Source: an uncultured Pelagibacteraceae bacterium
GTDB lineage: Bacteria > Pseudomonadota > Alphaproteobacteria > Pelagibacterales > Pelagibacteraceae
Direction: 5' to 3'
Assembly: GCA_902607945.1 (NCBI GenBank)
Contig: CACLMD010000005.1
Coordinates: 1 to 46,320, forward strand
Length of the DNA stretch: 46,320 bases
In this document: piece by piece, positions 26,010 to 34,504 of the stretch
Position numbering within the stretch: position 1 is the first letter of the stretch
How the letters are laid out: the number at the start of each line of letters is the position of its first letter
The notes under the pieces: model-generated
Told to the model about the DNA's origin: nothing
The model's input: the letters and a program-made list of their open reading frames with translations, nothing else
The model's database searches: none
Made by a program: the position numbers and the translations under genes

Positions 26010-27284
26010 TTAGAATTGTTCAGACTCTGTTGAGCCATCCATTGCTGTAGTTGAGCTTTTTCCACTACTTATAGTATTAGAAACAGCATCGAAATAAGAA
26101 GTACCAACTTCTCTTTGATGTTTAACACTAGTGTAACCATCTTTTTCACGAGCGAATTCTTGTTCTTGAATTCTTGAATAAGCTGACATGCCTTCTTTTT
26201 TATATTTTTCTGCTAATTCAAAAATAGCAATGTTTTGAGTGTGAAAACCAGCAAGTGTTATGAATTGAAACTTATAGCCCATCTTGCTGATTTCTTGTTG
26301 AAATGATGCAATCTCTTCATCAGATAAATGTTTTTTCCAGTTGAATGAAGGAGAACAATTATAAGCTAGAAGTTTGCCTGGAAATTTTTTATGAATAGCA
26401 TCAGCAAATTTTTTAGCTTCTTCCAAGTTTGGTGTTGCTGTTTCGCACCAAATTAAATCTGAATAAGGTGCATAAGCTAATCCTCTAGATATTGCTTGAT
26501 CTATACCTGCCTTAACATAATAAAAACCTTCCGGGGATCTTTCACCAGTTAAGAAAGATTTATCGTTATCATCATGATCGTTAGTAATTAGTTTCGCTGC
26601 ATTTGCATCTGTTCTGGCTAATATAATCAGTGGCACGTTTGCTATGTCTGCTGCTAATCTTGCAGCTTTTAAATTTTTTATCATCGTTCCAGTTGGCACT
26701 AGAACTTTACCACCCATATGACCACATTTTTTTTCACTTGCTAATTGATCTTCAAAGTGAACACCAGCAGCACCAGCTTTTATAAATTTTTTTGCAAGTT
26801 CAAATACATTTAACGGTCCACCAAATCCTGCTTCACCATCTGCAATAATTGGCAACATGTAATCAACTTTTTTTTCCTTTTTCATATCGCCATCTTTAAT
26901 TTCCATGTGTTGAATTTGGTCTGCTCTTATTAATGCGTTATTCATAGACTCAACTAACTTAGGCGCACTATCATAAGGATATAGAGATTGATCTGGATAC
27001 ATTTCACCAGCACTATTTGCATCAGCTGCAACTTGCCACCCACTTAAATAAATAGCCTTTAGACCAGCTTTAGCATGTTGTACAGCATGGTTTCCTGAGA
27101 GAGAACCTAGAGTATTTACATACGGTTCGGAATTTAATAAATTCCATAATTTTGTTGATTGATGTTTGCACATTGAATATTCAATTTTTATTGAGCCTCT
27201 CAATCTTTCTACTTCCTCTGGAGTATAATCTCTTTTAATTCCTGCAAATCTTTTTAAATCGTATGAGATATTTTCTGCGCTCAT
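26010..27284 (-). CDS. aceA: Isocitrate lyase
   Basis: This 424-residue enzyme splits isocitrate into glyoxylate and succinate (glyoxylate bypass). The catalytic motif [14 protein letters not shown] (about residues 187-200) contains the active cysteine. [20 protein letters not shown], then [16 protein letters not shown] and [13 protein letters not shown] are typical. The length matches short bacterial AceA. A RamB/ScfR-like regulator is encoded divergently nearby, the type of regulator that controls isocitrate lyase in other bacteria. Confidence 0.96.
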   Translation of the reverse strand: MSAENISYDLKRFAGIKRDYTPEEVERLRGSIKIEYSMCKHQSTKLWNLLNSEPYVNTLGSLSGNHAVQHAKAGLKAIYLSGWQVAADANSAGEMYPDQSLYPYDSAPKLVESMNNALIRADQIQHMEIKDGDMKKEKKVDYMLPIIADGEAGFGGPLNVFELAKKFIKAGAAGVHFEDQLASEKKCGHMGGKVLVPTGTMIKNLKAARLAADIANVPLIILARTDANAAKLITNDHDDNDKSFLTGERSPEGFYYVKAGIDQAISRGLAYAPYSDLIWCETATPNLEEAKKFADAIHKKFPGKLLAYNCSPSFNWKKHLSDEEIASFQQEISKMGYKFQFITLAGFHTQNIAIFELAEKYKKEGMSAYSRIQEQEFAREKDGYTSVKHQREVGTSYFDAVSNTISSGKSSTTAMDGSTESEQF

Positions 27285-27347
27285 TATTAATATCCTGTGC
27301 TGTTTAATATTACTTGTTAAGAAATGAATTAAGTTGAATAAATTAAA

Positions 27348-27509
27348 TTAGTTTGAGTCGTCAAGGGTCTCAACTAGATCTTTCATTCCACTTGAACCCC
27401 AATCACAATGATCATCTCTCATGTAGATCCCTCTACTATTATGTCTAGCAAGATCTTCGTGTCTAATGATTTGAGCCTCATTTTCGTTGTTTTTTAATTT
27501 ATCGTTCAT
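27348..27509 (-). CDS. Small hypothetical protein between aceA and its likely regulator
   Basis: From ATG 27509 the product is 53 residues, beginning MNDKLKNNENEAQIIRHEDL and containing ARHNSRGIYMRDDHCDWGSS. The open frame extends to 27545, but those 12 extra residues lie inside the operator array and look non-coding. I do not recognise a family. It is 63 bp upstream of aceA on the same strand and would be first in an aceA transcript controlled from the TTTACAA array. Soluble, with one cysteine and several histidines. Confidence 0.55.
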   Translation of the reverse strand: MNDKLKNNENEAQIIRHEDLARHNSRGIYMRDDHCDWGSSGMKDLVETLDDSN

Positions 27510-27522
27510 GTAAATCTTATAA

Positions 27523-27611
27523 TTTACAAGATTTACAAAATCCACAAAAAAGTTTAAAAAGCTTGTAAATAAAAGAAAAAAATTGTAAAAATTAATTTAC
27601 AAAATTTACAA
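27523..27611. promoter_or_regulatory. Six-copy TTTACAA operator array between aceA-side ORF and regulator
   Basis: TTTACAA occurs at 27523, 27532, 27596 and 27605, and its reverse TTGTAAA at 27563 and 27583. The outer copies form two nearly identical direct-repeat pairs (TTTACAAGATTTACAA at 27523-27538 and TTTACAAAATTTACAA at 27596-27611) whose starts are 73 bp apart, close to seven helical turns. The array ends 10 bp before the regulator ATG. It resembles short A/T-flanked half-sites bound by RamB-type regulators, so control of both directions is likely. Confidence 0.7.
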
Positions 27612-27620
27612 ATAGAAAAT

Positions 27621-29054
27621 ATGAGTCAATTAGATTTAAAAATTGGTCCAAAAATCAAGGCTTTTAGAAGACAGCTAGGTCTACAAGCCAATAAACTAGC
27701 TGAAGAATTAAGTATTTCTCCTAGTTATTTGAACTTAATTGAGGGAGGAAAGAGAAAAATTGACGGAGATTTGCTATTAAAAATTTGTGAAAAACTTAAT
27801 ATTGAGCTTTCTCAATTAACATCAAAAACTGATATTAATTTAGAAAACACTTTATCAGAAATTTTGGATGATAAATTATTTGAAGATTTAGATATTTTAG
27901 GTCCTGAAGTAAAAGATCTTGTAGGAACAAATCCAAAAATAGGAAAGGCAATAGTAAGATTAGGAGACATATTAAAAAAAAAAGATCATGAGTTAGTAAA
28001 CAAGATAGAGAGCATATCTGGAAAAATTGTTGATGGAAGAAAAAGCGCATTTCCTGGTGAAGTTATTTCAGATTTTCTTCAAGAAAATAAAAACTATTTT
28101 CCAAAACTAGAAGAATTTGCAAATAAAGTTTTTGAAAAAGTTCAAAAAAATAATAGAACAAGATATATAGCTTTATGTGATTTCTTAAAATCTGAATATT
28201 CAATTTCTGTTAAAGATGTAATTCCCGAGGAAAATAAACCTTTTTCAAAAATTTATCACAAAAATAAAAAAGAATTATTACTTAGCGACTATAGTTCATT
28301 AGAAACTAAAAAACTTCATGCAGCAGCTCAAATAGCTCAAGAAGGAGCTATAAAAGAAATAGAAAATTATTTATCTAAATTTACATTTCCATCAGAAGAG
28401 TCAAAAAAATTAACAAAAGTTGCATTGTTAAATTATTGTGGTGCAGCAATATTAATGCCATATAAACTTTTTCATACTGAGTGTAAAAAGCTTAAATATG
28501 ATTTAGAATTATTACAAAATACTTTTGCAACATCATTTGAACAAGTAGCTCATAGAGTAACTTGTTTGCAAGATCCAAAATTACCAGGGATTCCTTTCCA
28601 TTTTCTCAGAGTTGATATGGCTGGTAATATTTCAAAAAGATTTTCATTATCAGGAATTGAGATACCAAGATATGGAGGCGCCTGTCCAAGATGGAATGTT
28701 TATTCTGCACTAACAAGACCAGGAGTTATTCAAGCAGCAGTAAGTAAAATGACTAATGGTGAAAAGTATGTTTGTATTGCAAGAACTGTTGAAAAAGGTA
28801 TTGGAAGATTTGGTCAATCGAAGAGTATTTTATCTATTGGATTAGGATGTGAGGCAAAATATGCAAAAGATTTTGTGTATACAGAAAATATAAATATTAA
28901 TGATAAATCTACCGAAATACCAATCGGCGTTTCGTGTAGGACTTGTGATAGGTTAGATTGTTCACAACGAGCTTTTCCTCCCCTACATAAAAAATTTGAC
29001 GTTGATATTAATTCTAGAGGGGTTTCAGTTTATGTTGGTGATAAAAACTCTTAA
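27621..29054 (+). CDS. XRE-type short-chain fatty acid / glyoxylate regulator (RamB/ScfR-like)
   Basis: This 477-residue regulator has an N-terminal XRE helix-turn-helix (residues 8-62: KIKAFRRQLGLQANKLAEEL, then SPSYLNLIEGGKRKIDG). An IrrE/DUF955-like middle segment follows (KKLHAAAQIAQEGA region). The C-terminal DUF2083-like domain carries cysteines (GGACPRWNVYSAL, CRTCDRLDCSQRAFPPLHK). Members such as RamB and ScfR control acetate, propionate and glyoxylate genes, which fits the divergent aceA. The TTTACAA array directly upstream suggests autoregulation. Confidence 0.88.
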   Translation: MSQLDLKIGPKIKAFRRQLGLQANKLAEELSISPSYLNLIEGGKRKIDGDLLLKICEKLNIELSQLTSKTDINLENTLSEILDDKLFEDLDILGPEVKDLVGTNPKIGKAIVRLGDILKKKDHELVNKIESISGKIVDGRKSAFPGEVISDFLQENKNYFPKLEEFANKVFEKVQKNNRTRYIALCDFLKSEYSISVKDVIPEENKPFSKIYHKNKKELLLSDYSSLETKKLHAAAQIAQEGAIKEIENYLSKFTFPSEESKKLTKVALLNYCGAAILMPYKLFHTECKKLKYDLELLQNTFATSFEQVAHRVTCLQDPKLPGIPFHFLRVDMAGNISKRFSLSGIEIPRYGGACPRWNVYSALTRPGVIQAAVSKMTNGEKYVCIARTVEKGIGRFGQSKSILSIGLGCEAKYAKDFVYTENININDKSTEIPIGVSCRTCDRLDCSQRAFPPLHKKFDVDINSRGVSVYVGDKNS

Positions 29055-29065
29055 TTTAAATTTTA

Positions 29066-29230
29066 ATGATTAAATTTATTGTTCCAGCTGTTATTATTTT
29101 TTTGATTATCTTATATTGGGATAAAATTAATGAAATAATTTATAAAAAATTCAATATTAGAATAAATTATTTATTACTCACTGCTGCTTCATTATTAATT
29201 TTGGCTATTTACTTACTAATCAAAAATTAA
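29066..29230 (+). CDS. Small two-helix membrane protein, 54 residues
   Basis: The frame from ATG 29066 to TAA 29230 encodes MIKFIVPAVIIFLIILYWDK, then a polar basic stretch and a second hydrophobic helix (LLLTAASLLILAIYLLI). It starts 11 bp after the regulator gene on the same strand and fills an otherwise empty 190-bp gap. I do not recognise a family. The clear hydrophobic-polar-hydrophobic pattern supports it being real. Confidence 0.55.
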   Translation: MIKFIVPAVIIFLIILYWDKINEIIYKKFNIRINYLLLTAASLLILAIYLLIKN

Positions 29231-29244
29231 TTTTTGGAAATTAA

Positions 29245-29628
29245 TTATTTTTTTTTATTTTTTGATTGAATACCAAGTTTTGAGCTATGTCTTAGTCTCA
29301 TGACAACTATTGCAAAAGCTATCAACAAAATGGCTCCAGATTGATAAACTAATGCTGACGGATCCATTTCTTTACCCTGCATAATAATAAATCTAGATAA
29401 TGCAGTAATAGCAATTAATAGAGGTAAAGTTATTCTAATTGATTGCTCCTCCCAGAAAACTCTAACCATTGCCATAACTTCTAGATAAAGAAACATTAGC
29501 AATAGATCAGCTAGAGTAACTGTTTTTACTTCATACATATTGATAATTTCTATGAATATTGCAATAATAGTGCTTAATAAAATTATTATCAATAATCCAA
29601 GTTGCAAATTTTTAATTATATTCTTCAA
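29245..29628 (-). CDS. psiE: PsiE-family (phosphate-starvation-inducible) membrane protein
   Basis: This 127-residue protein has four hydrophobic helices. PsiE-family features are LADLLLMFLYLEVMAMVRVFWEEQSIRITLPLLIAITALSRF followed by a GKEMDP segment and a final helix. Its biochemical function is unknown; E. coli PsiE is induced by phosphate starvation. No Pho-box is recognised upstream. It stands alone on the minus strand. Confidence 0.8.
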   Translation of the reverse strand: MKNIIKNLQLGLLIIILLSTIIAIFIEIINMYEVKTVTLADLLLMFLYLEVMAMVRVFWEEQSIRITLPLLIAITALSRFIIMQGKEMDPSALVYQSGAILLIAFAIVVMRLRHSSKLGIQSKNKKK

Positions 29629-29777
29629 AATAAATTTTTTTAATTATTACTTAAAAGCCATTTTAAACATTAATCGAAAAAATTAAATCTTAAATATTAC
29701 CAGATCGATTACCTTATATGATAAAAATGAATACCTGCGACAAATTAAAAATGATAAATATGATATATAAATAATCT

Positions 29778-30401
29778 ATGAGAGAAATTTTCAAAAATGT
29801 GAAAGAAAAATTGGTTAGCAAATATTTAGATAACAATATTTCAAAAAAAACAAAAAAATTTAATCCTAGAATTAAAGCTAGAATTAGAAAAAACAAGCAA
29901 CTCTTAAATAAAAATATTAATAATTTGTTTGATTGGGTAAAAGGTGCTGAATTAATAGAACTAAAAAAATGTAACATTGATGAAGATCCAGTAAGACCAG
30001 AATTAGACAATGTTTTTAGAAGAAGTTACGGAAGAAAAATTTATGGAGTAAAATATGGTGATGAGATACATGCAGTTATGTGTTTTGCTTATACTAACGA
30101 AATACCAAAATCTGTAGAGGAATTAGATATATTAAGTCAGGATGCTCATTTGCAAAGTACATTAAGAGGTCAAAATGTTGGACGTATAGCTATAGCTTAT
30201 ACAGTTTGGTCAAAAAAAAAAGGTGGTGGAAAACTAATTGTTAAAGAAGTTTTTAAGAAAATAAAAAAATCTAATCATTTGAATAGGCTAGTGACACTTT
30301 CTCCTCTTACAGAAATGGCAACAAAATTTCATAGTAGAAATGGCGCTAAACTTTTACAAAAAAATGAAACTACTCAGAATTTTGAATATAAAATTATTTA
30401 A
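29778..30401 (+). CDS. GNAT-like hypothetical protein
   Basis: This 207-residue protein has a lysine-rich N-terminal third (about residues 1-55). It is followed by a domain with the order of a GNAT acyltransferase: HAVMCFAYTNEIP (beta), then RIAIAYTVWSKKKGGGKLIVKEVFKKIK (possible acyl-CoA pocket and helix), then LNRLVTLSPLTEMATKFHSRNGAKLL. The last segment, with 'phenylalanine-His-x-Arg-Asn-Gly-Ala', resembles the end of GNAT proteins. Substrate unknown. Similar stand-alone proteins occur in marine phages, but there is no other phage signal here. Confidence 0.5.
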   Translation: MREIFKNVKEKLVSKYLDNNISKKTKKFNPRIKARIRKNKQLLNKNINNLFDWVKGAELIELKKCNIDEDPVRPELDNVFRRSYGRKIYGVKYGDEIHAVMCFAYTNEIPKSVEELDILSQDAHLQSTLRGQNVGRIAIAYTVWSKKKGGGKLIVKEVFKKIKKSNHLNRLVTLSPLTEMATKFHSRNGAKLLQKNETTQNFEYKII

Positions 30402-31452
30402 TTCTGTAATTTTTTTTGTTTTAATTTTTACTTTTAATAGTTTATCAATAGAAATGAGCAAGAAACCTTATCATCATTTATCAAACGGAACATTTAGAAA
30501 TCCAGAGGGATCTCCTGAAAGAGACACAAATTTTAAGTGGTCATTCAAGGTTTTTAATAAAGAAAAAAAGAAACTTGATATGACAGTTTCTAAAGGACAC
30601 GTTGTTAAAAAGGAAAAAGTATTATCAGATTTAGAAAAATTTAAAGATGATGATTATATTGCTTGGATTGGTCACGCTACATTTATTATTAAACTAGGTA
30701 ATACCACAATAATAACAGATCCTGTCTTTTCTAAAAATGCAGGGCCGCTAATATTTGGTCCAAAAAGATTTACTGAACCAGCATTAAAATTAAATGAGAT
30801 TCCTAAAATTGATTTATTTTTACTTACTCATAATCATTATGACCATCAAGATATGATGACAATTCGAAGGTTTCCATTTAAGGATGCAAAGGTACTACTT
30901 CCACTTAAACTTGGTAAATATTTTACGAGAAACGGATTTAGAGATGTAAATGAAATGGATTGGTATAATCAAATAAATATTAATGAAAAATTAAAGATTA
31001 CATTTCTTCCAGCAGTTCATTGGTCCAAAAGAAGCTTAACAGATACAAATAAAACTTTATGGGGCAACTTTTTAATTGAATATGATGGAAAAAAAATTTT
31101 ATTTGCTTGTGATACTGGAGTTGGAAATATTTATAAAGACTTAGGAAATAAGTATGGCCCAATAGATATTTCTTTTATTAATATTGGTGCTTATAATTTT
31201 TATCCAATATCACCTTACAAAGATAAATCTGCTTATCATACAAATCCTGAAGAAGCATTAAGTATAGGCAGAGATTTAAAAAGTAAAAAAATTATAGGTA
31301 CTCACTGGGGTACGTTTGTTTTGTCTTTAGAACCAATTATGGAACCTCCCATAAGATTTAAAAAAAATGCAGAGAAATTTGGGTTTAAAAAAGAAGATGC
31401 TGTGATTTTTAAGATTGGCGAGTTTAATAAATTAAAAGATATAATTAATTAA
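30364..31452 (+). CDS. MBL-fold metallohydrolase (NAPE-PLD/RomA-like), exported
   Basis: From ATG 30364 the protein is 362 residues with a hydrophobic leader (LFNSVIFFVLIFTFNSLSIE), so it is probably membrane-anchored or periplasmic. It has HHLSNGTFRNPEGSP, then IAWIGHATFIIKL, THNHYDHQDMM (metal site), an AVHWSKRSL motif, CDTGVGNIY in place of GDTG, and a final IGTHWGTFVLS. This order matches NAPE-PLD/RomA-type beta-lactamase-fold hydrolases. It overlaps the upstream gene by 38 bases. An alternative start at ATG 30454 would remove the leader. Confidence 0.8.
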   Translation: MKLLRILNIKLFNSVIFFVLIFTFNSLSIEMSKKPYHHLSNGTFRNPEGSPERDTNFKWSFKVFNKEKKKLDMTVSKGHVVKKEKVLSDLEKFKDDDYIAWIGHATFIIKLGNTTIITDPVFSKNAGPLIFGPKRFTEPALKLNEIPKIDLFLLTHNHYDHQDMMTIRRFPFKDAKVLLPLKLGKYFTRNGFRDVNEMDWYNQININEKLKITFLPAVHWSKRSLTDTNKTLWGNFLIEYDGKKILFACDTGVGNIYKDLGNKYGPIDISFINIGAYNFYPISPYKDKSAYHTNPEEALSIGRDLKSKKIIGTHWGTFVLSLEPIMEPPIRFKKNAEKFGFKKEDAVIFKIGEFNKLKDIIN

Positions 31453-31499
31453 ATAAAAGATATTACATTTAAAAAATACTAAAAACCCAAGCTTTTAAG

Positions 31500-31538
31500 T
31501 GTGTTAAAAATGGTTAATCTAATGATATTTTAAACACA
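31500..31538 (+). promoter_or_regulatory. Hairpin abutting the glycosyltransferase start codon
   Basis: TGTGTTAAAA (31500-31509) pairs with TTTTAAACACA (31528-31538) with one bulged base, and the last paired base is directly before ATG 31539. The gene has no Shine-Dalgarno. The stem could control initiation or mark an operator. Confidence 0.35.
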
Positions 31539-32555
31539 ATGAAAATTTTATATATCCCAGTAGCAAAAAAAATAAAAGAAAAAAATTTTAAAAATCATAT
31601 TATATGTTTTTTGCATGATATTAAGATTGTTCTAAAAAATTTTTTTTTTAATAGACAAGCGACTAAAAGTACGTCCGGTTATATTGACTCTGCCATTCAT
31701 ACGAATGCCTTTACTCTAGAGCTTCCTTATAATTATTGTAGGATTTTTTCAAAAATTTTAGATTTATTATTTGATGGTATTTTTGTAAATTTTAAATTTA
31801 CTAATGATAGAAATGATAAAGAAATAGAGTCAAAATTAATTGAATTATCTAAAAAATTTAAAATAAAAAAAGTTATTGTTGATGCTAGAGATGAAAGTAC
31901 AAATGTTATCAAAAATGAAGTACTTGAAAGATTTGATTTTGTAATTAAGCGGGAAAAAAATAAATCTATATCTGATAAAAGATACTTAACTACAATGCTT
32001 CCTTGCAAATTAATAGATTATAAAATTTTAAAAAAAAAAGAAAATATAAATTGGAATGAAATCGGTAAATCTATAAAAAATGATAAATTCAAATATGATA
32101 TATTTTTTTCTGGCAAACAAAGCTCAGAATATAGAACTAAATTAGTTGAATTTATAAAAAGTCAGCACTTCAACTTTTATGGTGGAGTTGAAAATTCAAA
32201 GATTCCTTACCCTCAATATCTAGAAACCATATACAGTTCTCGTATTAATCTGGCTCTTGAAGGCAAAGGAGAGTTTACTTTTAGACATTTAGAAATTTTA
32301 GCAAGTTGTTCGTTTATGATATGTGAAAACTCTATAAATCAATTAGAATTACCAATACCTTTAAAAGAAGGTATGCATTTTATAACATTTGATAACAAAG
32401 AGGATTTATTAGAAAAAATAAAATTTTATCTTAAAAACGAAATATCAAGACAAAATATTGCATTAAACGGTAGAAGAATACTTGAGCAATATTATTCACC
32501 AAAAAAACATGGGGACATTATTTTAAAAAAAATTTTTTATAATGAAAAAATATAA
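31539..32555 (+). CDS. CgeB-like / family-1-type glycosyltransferase
   Basis: This 338-residue soluble protein's C-terminal half has the pattern of a CgeB/YkvP-like glycosyltransferase: KYDIFFSGKQSSEYRTKLVEF, then YPQYLETIYSSRINLALEGKGEFTFRHLEILASCSFMICE (nucleotide-sugar site with a Glu in RHLE), and a GRRILEQYYSPKKHGDIIL ending. It is very lysine-rich. It overlaps the alcohol dehydrogenase gene by 14 bases. Donor and acceptor are unknown; surface polysaccharide or protein glycosylation are possible. Confidence 0.7.
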   Translation: MKILYIPVAKKIKEKNFKNHIICFLHDIKIVLKNFFFNRQATKSTSGYIDSAIHTNAFTLELPYNYCRIFSKILDLLFDGIFVNFKFTNDRNDKEIESKLIELSKKFKIKKVIVDARDESTNVIKNEVLERFDFVIKREKNKSISDKRYLTTMLPCKLIDYKILKKKENINWNEIGKSIKNDKFKYDIFFSGKQSSEYRTKLVEFIKSQHFNFYGGVENSKIPYPQYLETIYSSRINLALEGKGEFTFRHLEILASCSFMICENSINQLELPIPLKEGMHFITFDNKEDLLEKIKFYLKNEISRQNIALNGRRILEQYYSPKKHGDIILKKIFYNEKI

Positions 32556-33705
32556 TTGGAATTATCCTACAACAATGTGGGTTGGAGAAAATAGAATTAA
32601 AGATCTTGGATCTGCATGTAAAAATTTAAATATTAAAAAACCTCTTCTTGTAACAGACGATGGTTTATCACAATCAGATATTGTTAAAAATGCGTTATCT
32701 GATCTAAAAAAAAAAGAAATTCCCGTTGAATTATATTCAAATGTAATTGGCAATCCTACAGGTACTAACGTTAGTGAGGGTGTTGAATATTATAAAAAAA
32801 ATAATTGTGATGGTGTAATTGCTTTTGGTGGAGGAAGTGGCTTAGATGTTGGGAAAGCTGTTGCTTTTATGTCTGGTCAAACTTTGCCAATATGGGATTT
32901 TGAAGATGTTGGTGATAATTGGACTAAAGCTAACTCAAATAAAATTGCTCCAATTATTGCTGTTCCAACGACTGCAGGAACAGGATCTGAAACTGGGAGA
33001 GCTTCAGTCATTTTAAATGAGAAAACAGGAGTTAAAAATATTATTTTTCATCCAAAATTTTTACCATCGATTGTTATCTTAGATCCTTTTTTGACTGTGA
33101 AACTTCCCCCAAAAATTACAGCAGCAACTGGTATGGATGCTTTAGCTCATTGTCTTGAGGCATATTGTGCATTTGGTTATCATCCAATGGCAGATGGTAT
33201 TGCTCTTGAGGGAATTAGGATTATTGATAAATGGTTGTTAAGAGCTGTAGAAAATGGCTCAGATATTAAAGCCAGAATGAATATGCTTACGGCTGCAAGT
33301 ATGGGATCTACTGCATTTCAAAAAGGTCTAGGAGCCATTCATTCACTAAGTCATCCTGTAAATGCTTTAAACAATATTCATCACGGTTTATCGAACGCTA
33401 TATTTATGCCATATGTTTTAACTTTTAATAAAGATGTTATAGAGAAAAGGATAATTAAAATCTGTAAATACATAGAATTAAAAAATTATACATTTAATGA
33501 ATTTATTAAATGGGTTTTAAATTTAAGAACAAAATTAAATATTCCACATAAATTATCTGAAGTGATTAAGGAAGAAGATTTTAATATTGAGAAATTGTCA
33601 AAAATGGCTTTGAATGACCCATCAACCACAACAAATCCAAAGGAATTGTCTATTGACGATATGAAAATTTTATACGAACATAGTATGAGCGGAAAACTAT
33701 TTTAA
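32542..33705 (+). CDS. Iron-containing alcohol dehydrogenase
   Basis: This 387-residue group III alcohol dehydrogenase has nucleotide motif AFGGGSGLDVGKAVA (about residues 94-108) and PTTAGTGSETGRASV. The metal site is provided by GMDALAHCLEAYC and AIHSLSHPVNALNNIHHGLSNA, so the usual Asp and three His ligands are present. The family oxidises alcohols or reduces aldehydes, including 4-hydroxybutyrate. Substrate unknown. It overlaps both neighbours, by 14 bases with the glycosyltransferase and by one base with the amidotransferase. Confidence 0.88.
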   Translation: MKKYNWNYPTTMWVGENRIKDLGSACKNLNIKKPLLVTDDGLSQSDIVKNALSDLKKKEIPVELYSNVIGNPTGTNVSEGVEYYKKNNCDGVIAFGGGSGLDVGKAVAFMSGQTLPIWDFEDVGDNWTKANSNKIAPIIAVPTTAGTGSETGRASVILNEKTGVKNIIFHPKFLPSIVILDPFLTVKLPPKITAATGMDALAHCLEAYCAFGYHPMADGIALEGIRIIDKWLLRAVENGSDIKARMNMLTAASMGSTAFQKGLGAIHSLSHPVNALNNIHHGLSNAIFMPYVLTFNKDVIEKRIIKICKYIELKNYTFNEFIKWVLNLRTKLNIPHKLSEVIKEEDFNIEKLSKMALNDPSTTTNPKELSIDDMKILYEHSMSGKLF

Positions 33706-34502
33706 TGAAAAATTTAAATTTACTAGTGGTAGAAGGAAATCTTCGAGAAGAAAATGAGAGTTTTAAAAAAAACGGTATTCCTACTCACGCAGAAAGTTTG
33801 AAGGAAAGTCTTTCATATTATACAAAAGATTTAAATATAGATGTTTTTAACCCCTGTTCTGAAAAAAGTTTTGATAAAATATTACCAGATATAAAAAAAT
33901 ATCATGGAATGATATGGGGAGGAAGCAGCTTAAATATTTATAATGATTGCATAGAAATTCGAAGACAAATAGCCTTCATGAAAGAATGTTTTAAAAATAT
34001 AAATAAAATTTTAGCAATTTGTTGGGGAATGCAAGTAGCAGTTACTGCTGCTGGTGGATCAGTAAAAAAATCACCTAACGGAGCACATATTGGTATTGCA
34101 AATAACATAGAAATTAATGAAAACGGAATTAATCACCCCTTATATGAGTCAAAAAGTAAAAAGTTTAATTCACCTGCATTTAATTTTGATGAGGTTGAAA
34201 CTTTACCAGAGGGTGCAATTCATTTAGCTTCAAATAAAATTAATAAAATACAAAGTGTACATTTTAAAAGAGACAAAAGTGATGTTTGGGGTCTTCAATA
34301 CCACCCTGAAATAACATATGATAAAATGATTTCATTAATTAAGTTTAGGAAAGATAAATTAATCAATTCAAGAAAATGTTTCAAAGACGATAATGAAATT
34401 AAAGAACATATAAATTTTATTGAAAAAGAGATTAAAATTTCTGAGAGAGAATCTAGAATGTTAGAGCTGAGAAATTGGCTCAATTATTTAAAAGCTGCGT
34501 AG
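33705..34502 (+). CDS. Class-I glutamine amidotransferase-like protein
   Basis: This 265-residue protein's GATase fold shows the nucleophile elbow ILAICWGMQVAVTAAGG (Cys about residue 107) and the His-Glu pair in VWGLQYHPEITYD. It has the N-terminal LLVVEGNL and GMIWGGSS segments typical of stand-alone YfeJ-like amidotransferases. It may hydrolyse glutamine or gamma-glutamyl compounds. No synthetase partner is adjacent; it is coupled to the Fe-alcohol dehydrogenase by a one-base overlap (TAATG). Confidence 0.8.
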   Translation: MKNLNLLVVEGNLREENESFKKNGIPTHAESLKESLSYYTKDLNIDVFNPCSEKSFDKILPDIKKYHGMIWGGSSLNIYNDCIEIRRQIAFMKECFKNINKILAICWGMQVAVTAAGGSVKKSPNGAHIGIANNIEINENGINHPLYESKSKKFNSPAFNFDEVETLPEGAIHLASNKINKIQSVHFKRDKSDVWGLQYHPEITYDKMISLIKFRKDKLINSRKCFKDDNEIKEHINFIEKEIKISERESRMLELRNWLNYLKAA

Positions 34503-34504
34503 TT

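Noticed and set aside
29714-30010. Minus-strand hydrophobic 98-residue frame
   Set aside because: It is the reverse of the lysine-rich start of the GNAT-like gene; AAA/TTT-rich codons give false hydrophobic frames.
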